Assembly: GCF_020733635.1 (NCBI RefSeq)
Contig: NZ_JAJFZL010000001.1
Span: 6,200,001-6,264,000 of the forward strand
From: Nocardia spumae
GTDB taxonomy: Bacteria > Actinomycetota > Actinomycetes > Mycobacteriales > Mycobacteriaceae
DNA: 64,000 nt
Direction: 5' to 3'
Below, piece after piece: positions 1 through 8,055 of the stretch (the first letter of the stretch is position 1; the number at the start of each line of letters is the position of its first letter). The notes beneath the pieces were generated by a model, which worked only from the letters and a program-made list of their open reading frames with translations, was not told the origin of the DNA and did no database searches. The translations under genes and the position numbers were made by a program.

Positions 1-266
1 CCGACATGGAAGACAAGCGGGCCCGCTATGCGCGCGGAGGGATCCCCTGGTACTGGGAGGTCACCCTGGAACGCGAGAAGAGCGCGATAGCCATGATCCG
101 GATATTCGCGCTCGAACGAACCCACGGCGCCCTGCCCGCCGGCGTCCATCCCCTGTATCCGGCCAACTACCTGCTCACGGCCAAATGGACACCGAAGGAC
201 TCAGCAGCGATCGACACGGAATTCCCCTTCCTCATTCGCATCCCGTGGTCAGATCTCGAATTCTGA
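1..266 (+). CDS. Uma2-family nuclease-like protein, C-terminal part (5' end outside window)
   Basis: The reading frame is open from the window edge; the first visible codons read D-M-E-D-K-R. The segment DKRARYARGGIPWYWEV matches the Uma2/DUF820 family, PD-(D/E)XK nuclease-fold proteins that are widespread in actinobacteria and cyanobacteria and have no settled function. About 88 C-terminal residues are visible. The conserved Lys of the family active site would fall in this part; the upstream Asp/Glu residues cannot be seen. The gene converges on the rpsN operon. The internal ATG at position 6 is very unlikely to be the real start because it lies inside the conserved domain. Confidence 0.72.
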   Translation, partial: DMEDKRARYARGGIPWYWEVTLEREKSAIAMIRIFALERTHGALPAGVHPLYPANYLLTAKWTPKDSAAIDTEFPFLIRIPWSDLEF

Positions 267-285
267 ATCGTGGTCGACGAACGCG

Positions 286-314
286 TATGTAAGGTTGTCG
301 CACAACCTTACATA
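286..314. repeat. 29-bp perfect inverted repeat
   Basis: Two 13-base arms, tatgtaaggttgt and acaaccttacata, flank the 3-base spacer cgc. A further direct copy of the inner arm, aaggttgt, lies at 331-338. The element sits 20 bp after the Uma2 stop. It could be the Uma2 terminator, although no T run follows, or an operator. It is AT-richer than its surroundings and does not match the iron-box consensus. Confidence 0.6.
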
Positions 315-364
315 GGGCTTGTTCGTATCAAAGGTTGTCAGCACGAGCAGACCTCAACGCAAGA

Positions 365-396
365 AAAGGTACGGACTCGGCCGAGCCCGTACCTTT
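365..396 (-). terminator. Rho-independent terminator of the rplN-rplX-rplE-rpsN operon
   Basis: Read on the minus strand, the stem aaaggtacgg-(g)-ctcgg pairs with ccgag-(t)-ccgtacctttt, broken by one internal mismatch, and runs into tttctt. It starts about 50 bp after the rpsN stop. It therefore ends the ribosomal transcript here, with no rpsH, rplF or later spc gene behind it. Confidence 0.8.
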
Positions 397-447
397 CCTC
401 GATTCGATTGTCGCGCAACGCGCGTGCGCTACCTCAGTAGCGCGAGC

Positions 448-633
448 TCACCAGGAGCTCTTGTGCACGCCCGGCAGCTCACCGCGGTGCGCCATTTCAC
501 GGACGCAGACGCGGCACAGGCCGAACTTGCGGTAGACCGCGCGGGGGCGGCCGCAACGCTGGCAGCGGGTGTAGCCACGAACGGCGAACTTCGGCTTCGC
601 GGCGGCTTTGTTGACGAGAGCTTTCTTAGCCAT
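448..633 (-). CDS. rpsN: 30S ribosomal protein S14 type Z
   Basis: This 61-residue protein starts [20 protein letters not shown] and ends GVHKSSW. The CxxC pairs CQRC and CRVC form the zinc ribbon of the short zinc-binding (C+) S14, which sits in the 30S head. I chose the ATG at 633, which has aaggagaac just upstream; an open extension of 20 codons further upstream lies inside rplE. The gene starts 4 bp after the rplE stop and is last in its operon. In most bacteria rpsH follows; here a terminator does. Confidence 0.97.
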   Translation of the reverse strand: MAKKALVNKAAAKPKFAVRGYTRCQRCGRPRAVYRKFGLCRVCVREMAHRGELPGVHKSSW

Positions 634-637
634 GTGC

Positions 638-1210
638 TCAGTTCTCCTTGAACGGGAAGCCGAGGTGCTTGAGCAGGGCGCGGCCCTCCTCATCGTTGGT
701 CGCGGTGGTGACGACCGTGATGTCCATACCGCGCGGACGGTCGATGGAGTCCACGTCGATCTCGTGGAACATCGACTGCTCGCTCAGGCCGAACGTGTAG
801 TTGCCGTTGCCGTCGAACTGCTTCGGCGACAGGCCGCGGAAGTCGCGGATACGGGGCAGCGCGATGGACACCAGGCGGTCCAGGAACTCCCACATGCGGT
901 CGCCACGCAGGGTGACGCGCGCACCGATCGGCATGCCCTCGCGCAGCTTGAACTGCGCGATGGACTTACGGGCCTTACGGATCTCCGGCTTCTGACCGGT
1001 GATCAGGGCCAGGTCGTTGACGGCGCCGTTGATCAGCTTGGCGTCGCGGGCGGCGTCACCGACACCCATGTTGACGACGACCTTCACCACGCCCGGGATC
1101 TGCATCACGTTGGCGTAGTCGAACTCGCTGTTCAGCGCGTCCTTGATCTCCGCGCGGTAGCGCAGCTTCAGACGCGGAGCGATCTTCTCTGTGTTCTCTG
1201 CGGTGGTCAT
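638..1210 (-). CDS. rplE: 50S ribosomal protein L5
   Basis: This 190-residue protein has the usual length for actinobacterial L5. It carries the conserved stretches [15 protein letters not shown] and [17 protein letters not shown]5 binds 5S rRNA in the central protuberance of the large subunit. The ATG lies 2 bp after the rplX stop, so translation is probably coupled. The gene is third in rplN-rplX-rplE-rpsN. Confidence 0.98.
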   Translation of the reverse strand: MTTAENTEKIAPRLKLRYRAEIKDALNSEFDYANVMQIPGVVKVVVNMGVGDAARDAKLINGAVNDLALITGQKPEIRKARKSIAQFKLREGMPIGARVTLRGDRMWEFLDRLVSIALPRIRDFRGLSPKQFDGNGNYTFGLSEQSMFHEIDVDSIDRPRGMDITVVTTATNDEEGRALLKHLGFPFKEN

Positions 1211-1212
1211 GC

Positions 1213-1527
1213 TCAGATGTCCTTCCCGTTGCGACGGGAGATGCGCACCCGCTTGCCGTTCTCGTCGGTGCGGTAACCCACCCGGGTCGGCTTGCCGTCG
1301 GAGTCGACAACCATCACGTTGGACACGTGGATGGGCGCCTCCTGGGTCACGATGCCGCCGGAGCTGGCGCCGCGCTGGTTCGCGGAGTTCGCGACGTGCT
1401 TCTTGATCCGGTTCACGCCCTCGACCAGGACCCGGTTCTGCTGCGGGTAGGCCTGGATGACCTTGCCCTTGGCGCCCTTGTCCTTACCCGAGACGACGAT
1501 CACGGTGTCGCCCTTGTGCACCTTCAT
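1213..1527 (-). CDS. rplX: 50S ribosomal protein L24
   Basis: This 104-residue protein begins [18 protein letters not shown], the KOW motif of L24, an early 23S rRNA-binding assembly initiator. Later it has [10 protein letters not shown] and ends KDI. The ATG sits 1 bp from the rplN stop, in the standard spc-operon order L14-L24-L5-S14. Confidence 0.98.
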   Translation of the reverse strand: MKVHKGDTVIVVSGKDKGAKGKVIQAYPQQNRVLVEGVNRIKKHVANSANQRGASSGGIVTQEAPIHVSNVMVVDSDGKPTRVGYRTDENGKRVRISRRNGKDI

Positions 1528-1528
1528 G

Positions 1529-1897
1529 TCAGAGCACCTCCGGGGCCAGCGAAACGATCTTCATGAAACGCTTGTCGCGCAGCTCACGGCCGACGGGGCC
1601 GAAGATGCGGGTGCCACGCGGATCGTTGTCCGCCTTGATCAGCACAGCAGCGTTCTCGTCGAACTTGATGTACGAACCGTCGGCGCGCCGGCGCTCCTTG
1701 ACGGTGCGCACGACGACCGCCTTGACGACATCACCCTTCTTGACGTTGCCGCCGGGGATGGCGTCCTTGACGGTGGCGACGATGACATCGCCGATACCGG
1801 CATAGCGACGCGACGACCCGCCGAGCACGCGGATGCACAGAATCTCCTTGGCACCCGTGTTGTCGGCGACGCGCAGCCGCGACTCCTGCTGAATCAC
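1529..1897 (-). CDS. rplN: 50S ribosomal protein L14
   Basis: This 122-residue protein starts (V)[17 protein letters not shown], the family N-terminus, and carries [16 protein letters not shown] and the C-terminal [19 protein letters not shown]. The start is the GTG at 1897, because aggaggag lies 5-6 bp upstream and the family begins exactly there. An open extension of 39 codons upstream has no L14 homology. Normally S17 precedes L14; here rplN leads its own transcription unit and rpsQ lies 52 kb away. Confidence 0.97.
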   Translation of the reverse strand: MIQQESRLRVADNTGAKEILCIRVLGGSSRRYAGIGDVIVATVKDAIPGGNVKKGDVVKAVVVRTVKERRRADGSYIKFDENAAVLIKADNDPRGTRIFGPVGRELRDKRFMKIVSLAPEVL

Positions 1898-2039
1898 TTC
1901 AGCTCCTCCTAGACCTGGACGTAATGCACGCCGGATTACCGACCCGACGGGCATGGTCAGTTGCCCCTCAAAACGCGCGCCTGCCAGCGGCGATAGATAC
2001 TCCATGGAGATCAACCACTGTGGGTTCGCGGCCGAAGTG

Positions 2040-2069
2040 CGGGTACAGCACCCGCAGGCAACCGGTCAA
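2040..2069 (-). promoter_or_regulatory. Candidate promoter for rplN operon, in the 375-bp rplN/M13-peptidase divergent gap
   Basis: The gap 1898-2272 holds no gene I can support. On the minus strand TTGACC (2069-2064) is followed after 18 bp by TACCCG (2045-2040). The -35 is good and the -10 is weak. The rplN unit is cut off from the S10 operon, so a strong promoter must lie in this gap; this is the best candidate by eye. Confidence 0.35.
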
Positions 2070-2272
2070 GTGTAGCGAAGCCGCAGGTAGCCCCCAAATC
2101 GGGGCCGGTCGAGACGACGGCGGCGGACTCGCCACCGGCGGCGGCCGAACTCAGCCGATCCTCAGCAGCTCGAGCTAGCCTCTCACGGACACAACCGGCC
2201 CCGTCGTTCGGCGGGGCCGCGCTGATGCCGTCGGCATCGCAGGTGCACGAGAAGTCGGGGAGAGGAATTTCT

Positions 2273-4315
2273 GTGACATCGTCCGGTCGTGACATCCGCC
2301 TGGGTCGGCGCTCGTTCCTGATCGCCCTGGGTGCGATACCGGTGGCCACCGCCCTCACGGCGTGCAACAGCGACGACGCGAAGCCGAAACCGCTGACCGG
2401 GCCCGACCTGTCCGGCGCCGACACCGCGGTGCGACCGCAGGACGATCTGTATCGCAGTATCAACGGCACCTGGCTGCGGACCTATCAGCTGCCGCCGGAC
2501 AAGGTCTCCTACGGCACCTTCGCCGAGGTGTCGGACCGGGTGGAAGGGCAGCTGCGCGAGGTCATCGACGGTATCCACAACCCGAAGGACGGGTCCGAGG
2601 GCCAGCAGATCCGCGATCTCTACGACGCGCGGATGGATCTGGACACCCTCGAGAAGCTGGGCACCACCCCGTTGCAGCCGATGTTCGAGCGGATCGACGG
2701 CGCGGCGAACAAGGCCGAACTGGCGAAGGTGATGGGCGCGCTCCCCCTCGGCGGCCTGATGGGCCTGGGCGTGAGCATCGACCGCAAGAACTCCAACGCC
2801 TACATCCCCTCGGTGAGCCAATCCGGGCTGGGAATGAGCGAGCAGTACTACCGCAAACCCGAATTCGCGCAGTACCTCACGGCCTACCGGACGCTGCTGC
2901 ACAAGCTGGCCACCGGCGCCGGCCTGCCGGATCCCGACGGCGCCGCCGAACGCACGCTCGACCTCGAGCAGCGCATCGCCGCGGGGTTCTGGGACAACGT
3001 CCGCACCCGCGACGCCGATGCCACCTACAACCTCATGGGGTGGAACGAGATGGCCGCGCTGGCACCGACGTTCGACTGGGATCCGTGGCTGGCCGGCAGC
3101 ACCGACCGGCCCAAGGAACTGTTCGCGAACATGGTGGTCGGCGAGCCGTCGTTCGTCACCGCGGCCGGACAGCTGTGGGCCGAGGTCGACATCAACATCT
3201 GGCGGGAATGGTTGAAGCTCAGCCTGCTTCGCAAATACGCCAAGTACATGAAGCGGGATCTGTCGGATGCCAACTTCGAATTCCTCAAGGCCACCAGCGG
3301 AATCGAGCAGCGACCGGAGCTGTGGAAGTCGGCGGTGGGCGTGGTCGACAGCAATCTCGGCGAACAACTCGGCAAACTGTACGTCGCGAAATACTTTCCG
3401 CCGCAGGCCAAGACGCGCGCCAAGGAATTGGTCGACAATCTGCTCGCCGCCTATCGCGAGAATTTCCACAACTCGTCGTGGATGTCACCGCAGACTCGCG
3501 AGGCCGCGATCGCCAAATTGGACAAGATCACGGTCAAGATCGGATACCCGGACAAGTGGGTGGACTATTCGAAGCTGAAGGTCACCCGCGGCAAACTGGT
3601 CGAATCCCTGCTCGCCATCGAGGCTTTCGAGGCCAAACGGTCGATGGACAAACTGGGGACGCCGGTGGACAAGTCCGAGTGGGGTATGTCCCCGCAGACC
3701 GTCAACGCCTACTACGAGGCCACCTCCAATTCGATCAACTTCCCGGCCGCGATCCTGCAGGCGCCGTTCTTCGACACCGATGCCGAACCGGCCGTGAACT
3801 ACGGCGCAATCGGCGCCACCATCGGCCACGAGATCGGCCACGGATTCGACGATCAGGGGTCGAAGTACAACGGCGACGGGAACCGCGCGGACTGGTGGAA
3901 CCCGCAGGACAAGGCGGCATTCGAAGGCCGGACGAAACAGCTGATCGACCAGTACGACGCGCTGGTCCCCGAGGGCCTGCCGCCCAGTGACCACGTCAAC
4001 GGCCAGCTGACCGTCGGCGAGAACCTGGCCGATCTGCGCGGTCTCATGATCGCGCTGGCCGCCTTCCGCATCGAGGAGGGCAAGAACGGCCGCAGCACCC
4101 CGGACTACACGCCGATGTTCCAGTCCTGGGGCCGCAACTGGCGAGAGAAGCAGACCCAGCAGGCACTGGAACAGCAGGTCGCCACCGATCCGCACTCCCC
4201 CGGCGAATTCCGCTGCAACCAGGTCGTCCGCAATCTGCCCGAGTTCTACGCGACCTTCGGCGTCAAGGAGGGCGACAAGCTGTTCCTGCCCCAGGATCAG
4301 CGCGTCAGCCTGTAG
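2273..4315 (+). CDS. M13-family zinc metallopeptidase, predicted Tat-exported lipoprotein
   Basis: This protein of about 680 residues is a neprilysin/Zmp1-like (M13) endopeptidase. It shows the zinc motif HEIGH (519-523), the third ligand Glu in GENLADLRG (583) and the substrate-binding NAYY (478). The N-terminus has LGRRSFLIALG, a twin-arginine signal, ending in the lipobox LTA-C (Cys31). The mature enzyme is therefore probably folded before export and anchored by lipid to the outer face of the membrane. I prefer the GTG at 2273, which has ggggagagga 7 bp upstream, over the in-frame ATG at 2225, which has no ribosome site. The gene is divergent from rplN and closed by a strong hairpin. Mycobacterial Zmp1 is shorter and lacks such a lipoprotein signal. 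Confidence 0.93.
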   Translation: MTSSGRDIRLGRRSFLIALGAIPVATALTACNSDDAKPKPLTGPDLSGADTAVRPQDDLYRSINGTWLRTYQLPPDKVSYGTFAEVSDRVEGQLREVIDGIHNPKDGSEGQQIRDLYDARMDLDTLEKLGTTPLQPMFERIDGAANKAELAKVMGALPLGGLMGLGVSIDRKNSNAYIPSVSQSGLGMSEQYYRKPEFAQYLTAYRTLLHKLATGAGLPDPDGAAERTLDLEQRIAAGFWDNVRTRDADATYNLMGWNEMAALAPTFDWDPWLAGSTDRPKELFANMVVGEPSFVTAAGQLWAEVDINIWREWLKLSLLRKYAKYMKRDLSDANFEFLKATSGIEQRPELWKSAVGVVDSNLGEQLGKLYVAKYFPPQAKTRAKELVDNLLAAYRENFHNSSWMSPQTREAAIAKLDKITVKIGYPDKWVDYSKLKVTRGKLVESLLAIEAFEAKRSMDKLGTPVDKSEWGMSPQTVNAYYEATSNSINFPAAILQAPFFDTDAEPAVNYGAIGATIGHEIGHGFDDQGSKYNGDGNRADWWNPQDKAAFEGRTKQLIDQYDALVPEGLPPSDHVNGQLTVGENLADLRGLMIALAAFRIEEGKNGRSTPDYTPMFQSWGRNWREKQTQQALEQQVATDPHSPGEFRCNQVVRNLPEFYATFGVKEGDKLFLPQDQRVSL

Positions 4316-4318
4316 TCC

Positions 4319-4351
4319 GAGTGCCGCCGCCGGCGTCCGGCGGCGGCACTC
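4319..4351. terminator. Bidirectional hairpin terminator
   Basis: A perfect 15-base stem, gagtgccgccgccgg / ccggcggcggcactc, closes a 3-base loop between the ends of two convergent genes. It lacks a clear T tract, as is usual in GC-rich actinobacteria. Confidence 0.75.
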
Positions 4352-4361
4352 GGCGGCGCAC

Positions 4362-6470
4362 TCAGTGGGTGATGAGGTGCCAGTCCTCCGGGAGGTTGGT
4401 GGCGGTGACCTGATCACCGACCACGGCGATATCGACCGTGGTGCCGCCCAGGCGCAGGTCGGTGAGTTCGATACACCCCCAGCGCGGGGGCAGATGCGGG
4501 AGCACGGTCACCGTGCGATGCGGGACGTCGGGGTCGAGGCCGAGGAACGAGCGGACCAGCAGCAGCGGGGCCGCACTGGACCAGGCCTGCGGTGAACACG
4601 AGGTCGGATACGGGACCGGGGCCGAGAACCTGGTGCGCTGGAATCCGCAGAACAACTCCGGTAGCCGCCCACCGAACGCCGATGCGGCATCGAGCAAACC
4701 GTTGGACAGGCGGGTGGCCAGATCGACCGCACCGGGAATGTGGCGGTAGCGCAGCAGTCCGGCGACCGTGATGGCGGTGTCGTGCGGCCAGACCGAACCG
4801 TTGTGATAGCTCATCGGATTGAACGCACCCATACCGGAAGACAGTGTGCGCAAACCGAATCCGGAATCCATCTCCGCGGTGGACAGGTGGTGGATCAGCT
4901 GCTCGGCGTGTTCGTCGGGCACGATGCCCGACCACATGCAGTGGCCGACATTGCTCGTGAGCGCGTCGACACGCTGTTTGCGGCCATCCAATGCGATGGC
5001 ATACCAGCCCTTTTCGGGCATCCAGAAGGATTCGGCGAACTTGGTGCGCAGTTCGGCGGCCCGGTCGCGCCATGTGGCGGCCTTGTGCGCCTCACCGAAT
5101 TCCTCGGCGAGTTCGGCGCGGGCCAGCATGGCCGCGAAGACGTAGCTCTGCACCTCGCACAGCGCGATCGGGGCCTGCGCGAGATGTCCGGCGGCATCGT
5201 TGATACCGTCGAAGCTGTCCTTCCAGCCCTGATTGATCAGACCGCGGTCGGTGGCACGCTGGTATTCCACGAAGCCGTCGCCGTCGCGGTCGCCGAAATG
5301 CGATATCCAGTCCAGGGCGGCATCGGCGGCGGGCAACAACGTCTGCACCGCCTCCGGGGAAGCACCCCAGCGCCTGGTCTCGGCCAGCAACATCACGAAA
5401 AGCGGTGTGGCGTCGACGGTTCCGTAATAGACCTCACCGCCCAGAGCCAGACCGCCGGAGGGGCCGCGGCGGATCTCGTGCATGATCCGGCCGGGTTCCT
5501 CCTCGGTGAGGGCGTCGACCTGCTGGCCCTGCATCTCGGCCAGCTGCTGCATGGTGCCCAGTGCGAGCGAGGAATCCAGCGGCAACGCCATCCAGGCGGT
5601 GAGCAGCGAGTCGCGGCCGAACAGCGTCATGAACCAGGGCGCGCCGGCGGCCACGAAGGTGCGATGGCGGCGCTCCTCGCGAATCTGCAAGGCGCCCAGA
5701 TCGCTTTCCGTGCGCTGCAGTACGGCCGACAGGAGCGGGTCCCCGGTGGTGAGCTTGGTGGCGGTATCGCGCCAGGCCGCCATCTTGCGGCCGGGTTCGC
5801 TGGTGCGGTAGTGCTCGCCGGGACGCAGCGCGACGTGCACCCGCTGGTTGGCGACCGTCGGCTGGGCCAGGATCTCGGTCTGCCACCGTCCGGTCGCGGG
5901 CACCACGATCCGCCAGGTCAGCGATCCGGGCAGTACGGTCGGCAACTCCGAGGACGAGATCGCCAGGCCCCGAGCCCGATCGGAACGGTCGTTGAGCAGC
6001 AGCTCGTTGTCGGTGACCAGGGTTTCGGCGCGCCCGTGACCGGCCCGGCCCTCCTTGACCGCGAACAGGTCCACGAAGTCGGCGTCGGCGCGCAGTTCCA
6101 GCACCACGGCCGTGGGTTCGCGGCCGAGGTTCTCCAGAATGATCGTCTCGCGCATCCCGTCGGCGACCAGGCGTTCGCGCACAACCAGCAGGCTCGAGTC
6201 GGCGGCGCCGGAGCGGGGCGGACGGCGCAGGATGAATCGGGCGGTGAAGGCCTCCGGGCTCAGCACCGACAGTGGCTCGAGGCGCTGGCCGTCGACTCGC
6301 AGCTCCCAGCGCGAGACCACCCGGGCATCACGGTAGAACAGGCCCTGCGAGGTCCCCGATTCCACATCACCGACCCGGTCGGACAGGCAGAAGGTACTGC
6401 CCTCGACCAAAGTCACCGAGCCGTTGAGCAGCGCCGGTTCACCGGCATTGAGTGGCGACGGAGAGGTCAT
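4362..6470 (-). CDS. Glycogen-debranching / amylo-alpha-1,6-glucosidase-like protein
   Basis: This 702-residue protein has two parts. An N-terminal beta-rich domain (about 1-220) resembles the bacterial glycogen-debranching N-terminal family and includes QGLFYRDARVVSRWEL. A C-terminal (alpha/alpha)6 barrel includes WFMTLFGRDSLLTAWMALP, NQGWKDSFDGI and YHNGSVWPHD, typical of amylo-alpha-1,6-glucosidase and GH63-like barrels. The likely role is hydrolysis of alpha-1,6 or related glucosidic bonds in storage or compatible-solute glucans; the exact substrate cannot be read from the sequence. The start at 6470 has aagggggg 7 bp upstream. The gene stands alone, convergent with the M13 peptidase. The 217-bp gap upstream (6471-6687) holds no gene that I can support. 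Confidence 0.88.
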   Translation of the reverse strand: MTSPSPLNAGEPALLNGSVTLVEGSTFCLSDRVGDVESGTSQGLFYRDARVVSRWELRVDGQRLEPLSVLSPEAFTARFILRRPPRSGAADSSLLVVRERLVADGMRETIILENLGREPTAVVLELRADADFVDLFAVKEGRAGHGRAETLVTDNELLLNDRSDRARGLAISSSELPTVLPGSLTWRIVVPATGRWQTEILAQPTVANQRVHVALRPGEHYRTSEPGRKMAAWRDTATKLTTGDPLLSAVLQRTESDLGALQIREERRHRTFVAAGAPWFMTLFGRDSLLTAWMALPLDSSLALGTMQQLAEMQGQQVDALTEEEPGRIMHEIRRGPSGGLALGGEVYYGTVDATPLFVMLLAETRRWGASPEAVQTLLPAADAALDWISHFGDRDGDGFVEYQRATDRGLINQGWKDSFDGINDAAGHLAQAPIALCEVQSYVFAAMLARAELAEEFGEAHKAATWRDRAAELRTKFAESFWMPEKGWYAIALDGRKQRVDALTSNVGHCMWSGIVPDEHAEQLIHHLSTAEMDSGFGLRTLSSGMGAFNPMSYHNGSVWPHDTAITVAGLLRYRHIPGAVDLATRLSNGLLDAASAFGGRLPELFCGFQRTRFSAPVPYPTSCSPQAWSSAAPLLLVRSFLGLDPDVPHRTVTVLPHLPPRWGCIELTDLRLGGTTVDIAVVGDQVTATNLPEDWHLITH

Positions 6471-6687
6471 CGCCGAACCCCCCTTCGTCGGCGTCGCGGC
6501 CCGGCAAAGCCCTGGGCCGGTTCATCGAGTTCGTCGACTCGAGCATCACCATTGCGAACGGCTCCTCCCTGGATACCGGAACAGCGACTGATCCGGCGTG
6601 GGGTCTGTGTGGGCCTATCCGACAACCTTCGGACGAGAACGAGCACTTCGACATTCGAGAGTAACCGCTGCGGGGCACTCGACAGGG

Positions 6688-7824
6688 TCAATTGTCCGAC
6701 AGGTCGCGAATCGGCGCGGCCGCGTTCACGAGTGTGATGTCACCGTGGTAGTGGGCCAGTACCCGATGATCCATCACCGCTCGCCACAGCGGAGGCACCA
6801 CGGCGATCAGGATCACCGCGGCATAGCCGAGCGGCAGTTGTGGCGCCTGCTCGCTGCTGCGCAGCGTCTGATAGCGGCGTCCCGGATTGGCGTGATGGTC
6901 GCTGTGCCGCTGCAAATGGAAGAGGAAGACGTTCGTGACGAGGCTGTCGCTGTTCCAGCTGTCGCGCGGGGAGCACCGCGCGTACTGGCCGTCGGCACGT
7001 CGCGCCCGCAGCAGCCCGTAGTGCTCGACATAGTTCACCGTCTCCAGCAGGGCCACGCCGATCAGCGCCTGCAGCGCCAGGAACGGGATCACCCGATAGC
7101 CGAAGATCAGGATCAACGCGCCGAACAGTACGACGCTCATCGACCAGGCCTGCAACAGATGATTGGCCGGGCTGAACCAGCGCTTACCTCTCCGGGACAG
7201 GCGCTCGCCCTCCAGGGCGATGGCCGAGCGCAGACCGCCGAGCACGGTCCGGGGCAGAAACGCCCACAGCGATTCGCCGAACCGGGCGCTGGCGGGATCC
7301 TCCGGCGTCGCGACACGCGCATGATGGCCACGGTTGTGCTCGACGAAGAAGTGCCCGTACCCGGACTGCGCCAGCGCGACCTTGGACAGCCAGCGCTCCA
7401 GATGCTCGGATCGATGTCCGAGTTCATGGGCGGCGTTGATACCGATCCCCGACACCACCCCCAGGGTCACCGCCAACCCCAAGCTGTCGACCACGGACAA
7501 TTGACCGCTGGACCAGATGCGGCACGCGATGACCAGCCCGGTGAACTGCATCGGCAGGAAGAGGTATGTGCACCAGCGGTAATAGCGGTCGTGGGACAGC
7601 GCCTCGTAGTCGGCGTCGCGTGGATTACTTCCATCGATCCCCACTGCCCAATCCAGCAGCGGAATCACCACGAACACGATGATCGGGCCGATCCACCAGA
7701 ACACCTCGAGCCCTGTCCGGGCCACCAATTGCGCGGGAAACAGCGCACAGGCCGGGGCGATCAACCCCAGTGTCCACAAATAACGCTTGGGGTCGCGAGC
7801 TGTGGAATGTTCGAAGATCGCCAT
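6688..7824 (-). CDS. alkB: Alkane 1-monooxygenase (AlkB type)
   Basis: This 378-residue integral membrane non-haem di-iron hydroxylase oxidises the terminal methyl of n-alkanes with O2 and rubredoxin-delivered electrons. The histidine boxes HELGH (133-137), EHNRGHH (162-168) and LQRHSDHH (304-311) and the signature NYVEHYG (264-270) are all present. Hydrophobic segments near the N-terminus and around 230-260 fit the six-helix fold. I chose the ATG at 7824, which has gagagg close upstream, over an ATG five codons earlier that has no ribosome site. No rubredoxin or rubredoxin reductase gene lies beside it and none is fused to the C-terminus, so the electron partners must come from elsewhere. 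Confidence 0.95.
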   Translation of the reverse strand: MAIFEHSTARDPKRYLWTLGLIAPACALFPAQLVARTGLEVFWWIGPIIVFVVIPLLDWAVGIDGSNPRDADYEALSHDRYYRWCTYLFLPMQFTGLVIACRIWSSGQLSVVDSLGLAVTLGVVSGIGINAAHELGHRSEHLERWLSKVALAQSGYGHFFVEHNRGHHARVATPEDPASARFGESLWAFLPRTVLGGLRSAIALEGERLSRRGKRWFSPANHLLQAWSMSVVLFGALILIFGYRVIPFLALQALIGVALLETVNYVEHYGLLRARRADGQYARCSPRDSWNSDSLVTNVFLFHLQRHSDHHANPGRRYQTLRSSEQAPQLPLGYAAVILIAVVPPLWRAVMDHRVLAHYHGDITLVNAAAPIRDLSDN

Positions 7825-7990
7825 ACGCCTCTCGCCCATCCAGACGAAAAACAGCGGAATGAGGGCGCAGACACCGAGAGCGGTTGCGCCGGCCTGATGT
7901 TCTTCCAGGATAACCGGTTCGCCGAGTTCTGCCGGCGCTCGATCGAATTCACGTCTCGACCGGCGGTTCCGATGCCGCTACTCGCACAAT

Positions 7991-8033
7991 CGATTCCGGC
8001 GCCGTCCCGCTCGGGAGTCCGGCGCCGGAATCG
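7991..8033 (-). terminator. Hairpin downstream of lipase gene
   Basis: The 13-base arms cgattccggcgcc and ggcgccggaatcg are separated by 17 bp. The hairpin lies 23 bp after the lipase stop and before alkB, so the two genes are probably separate transcripts. Confidence 0.6.
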
Positions 8034-8055
8034 ACTGGGTCACTGCCGGGTGCGA

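Noticed and set aside
1898..2014. N-terminally extended L14 starting at 2014
   Set aside because: The family begins at (V)IQQESRL, and a strong ribosome site sits directly before the GTG at 1897.
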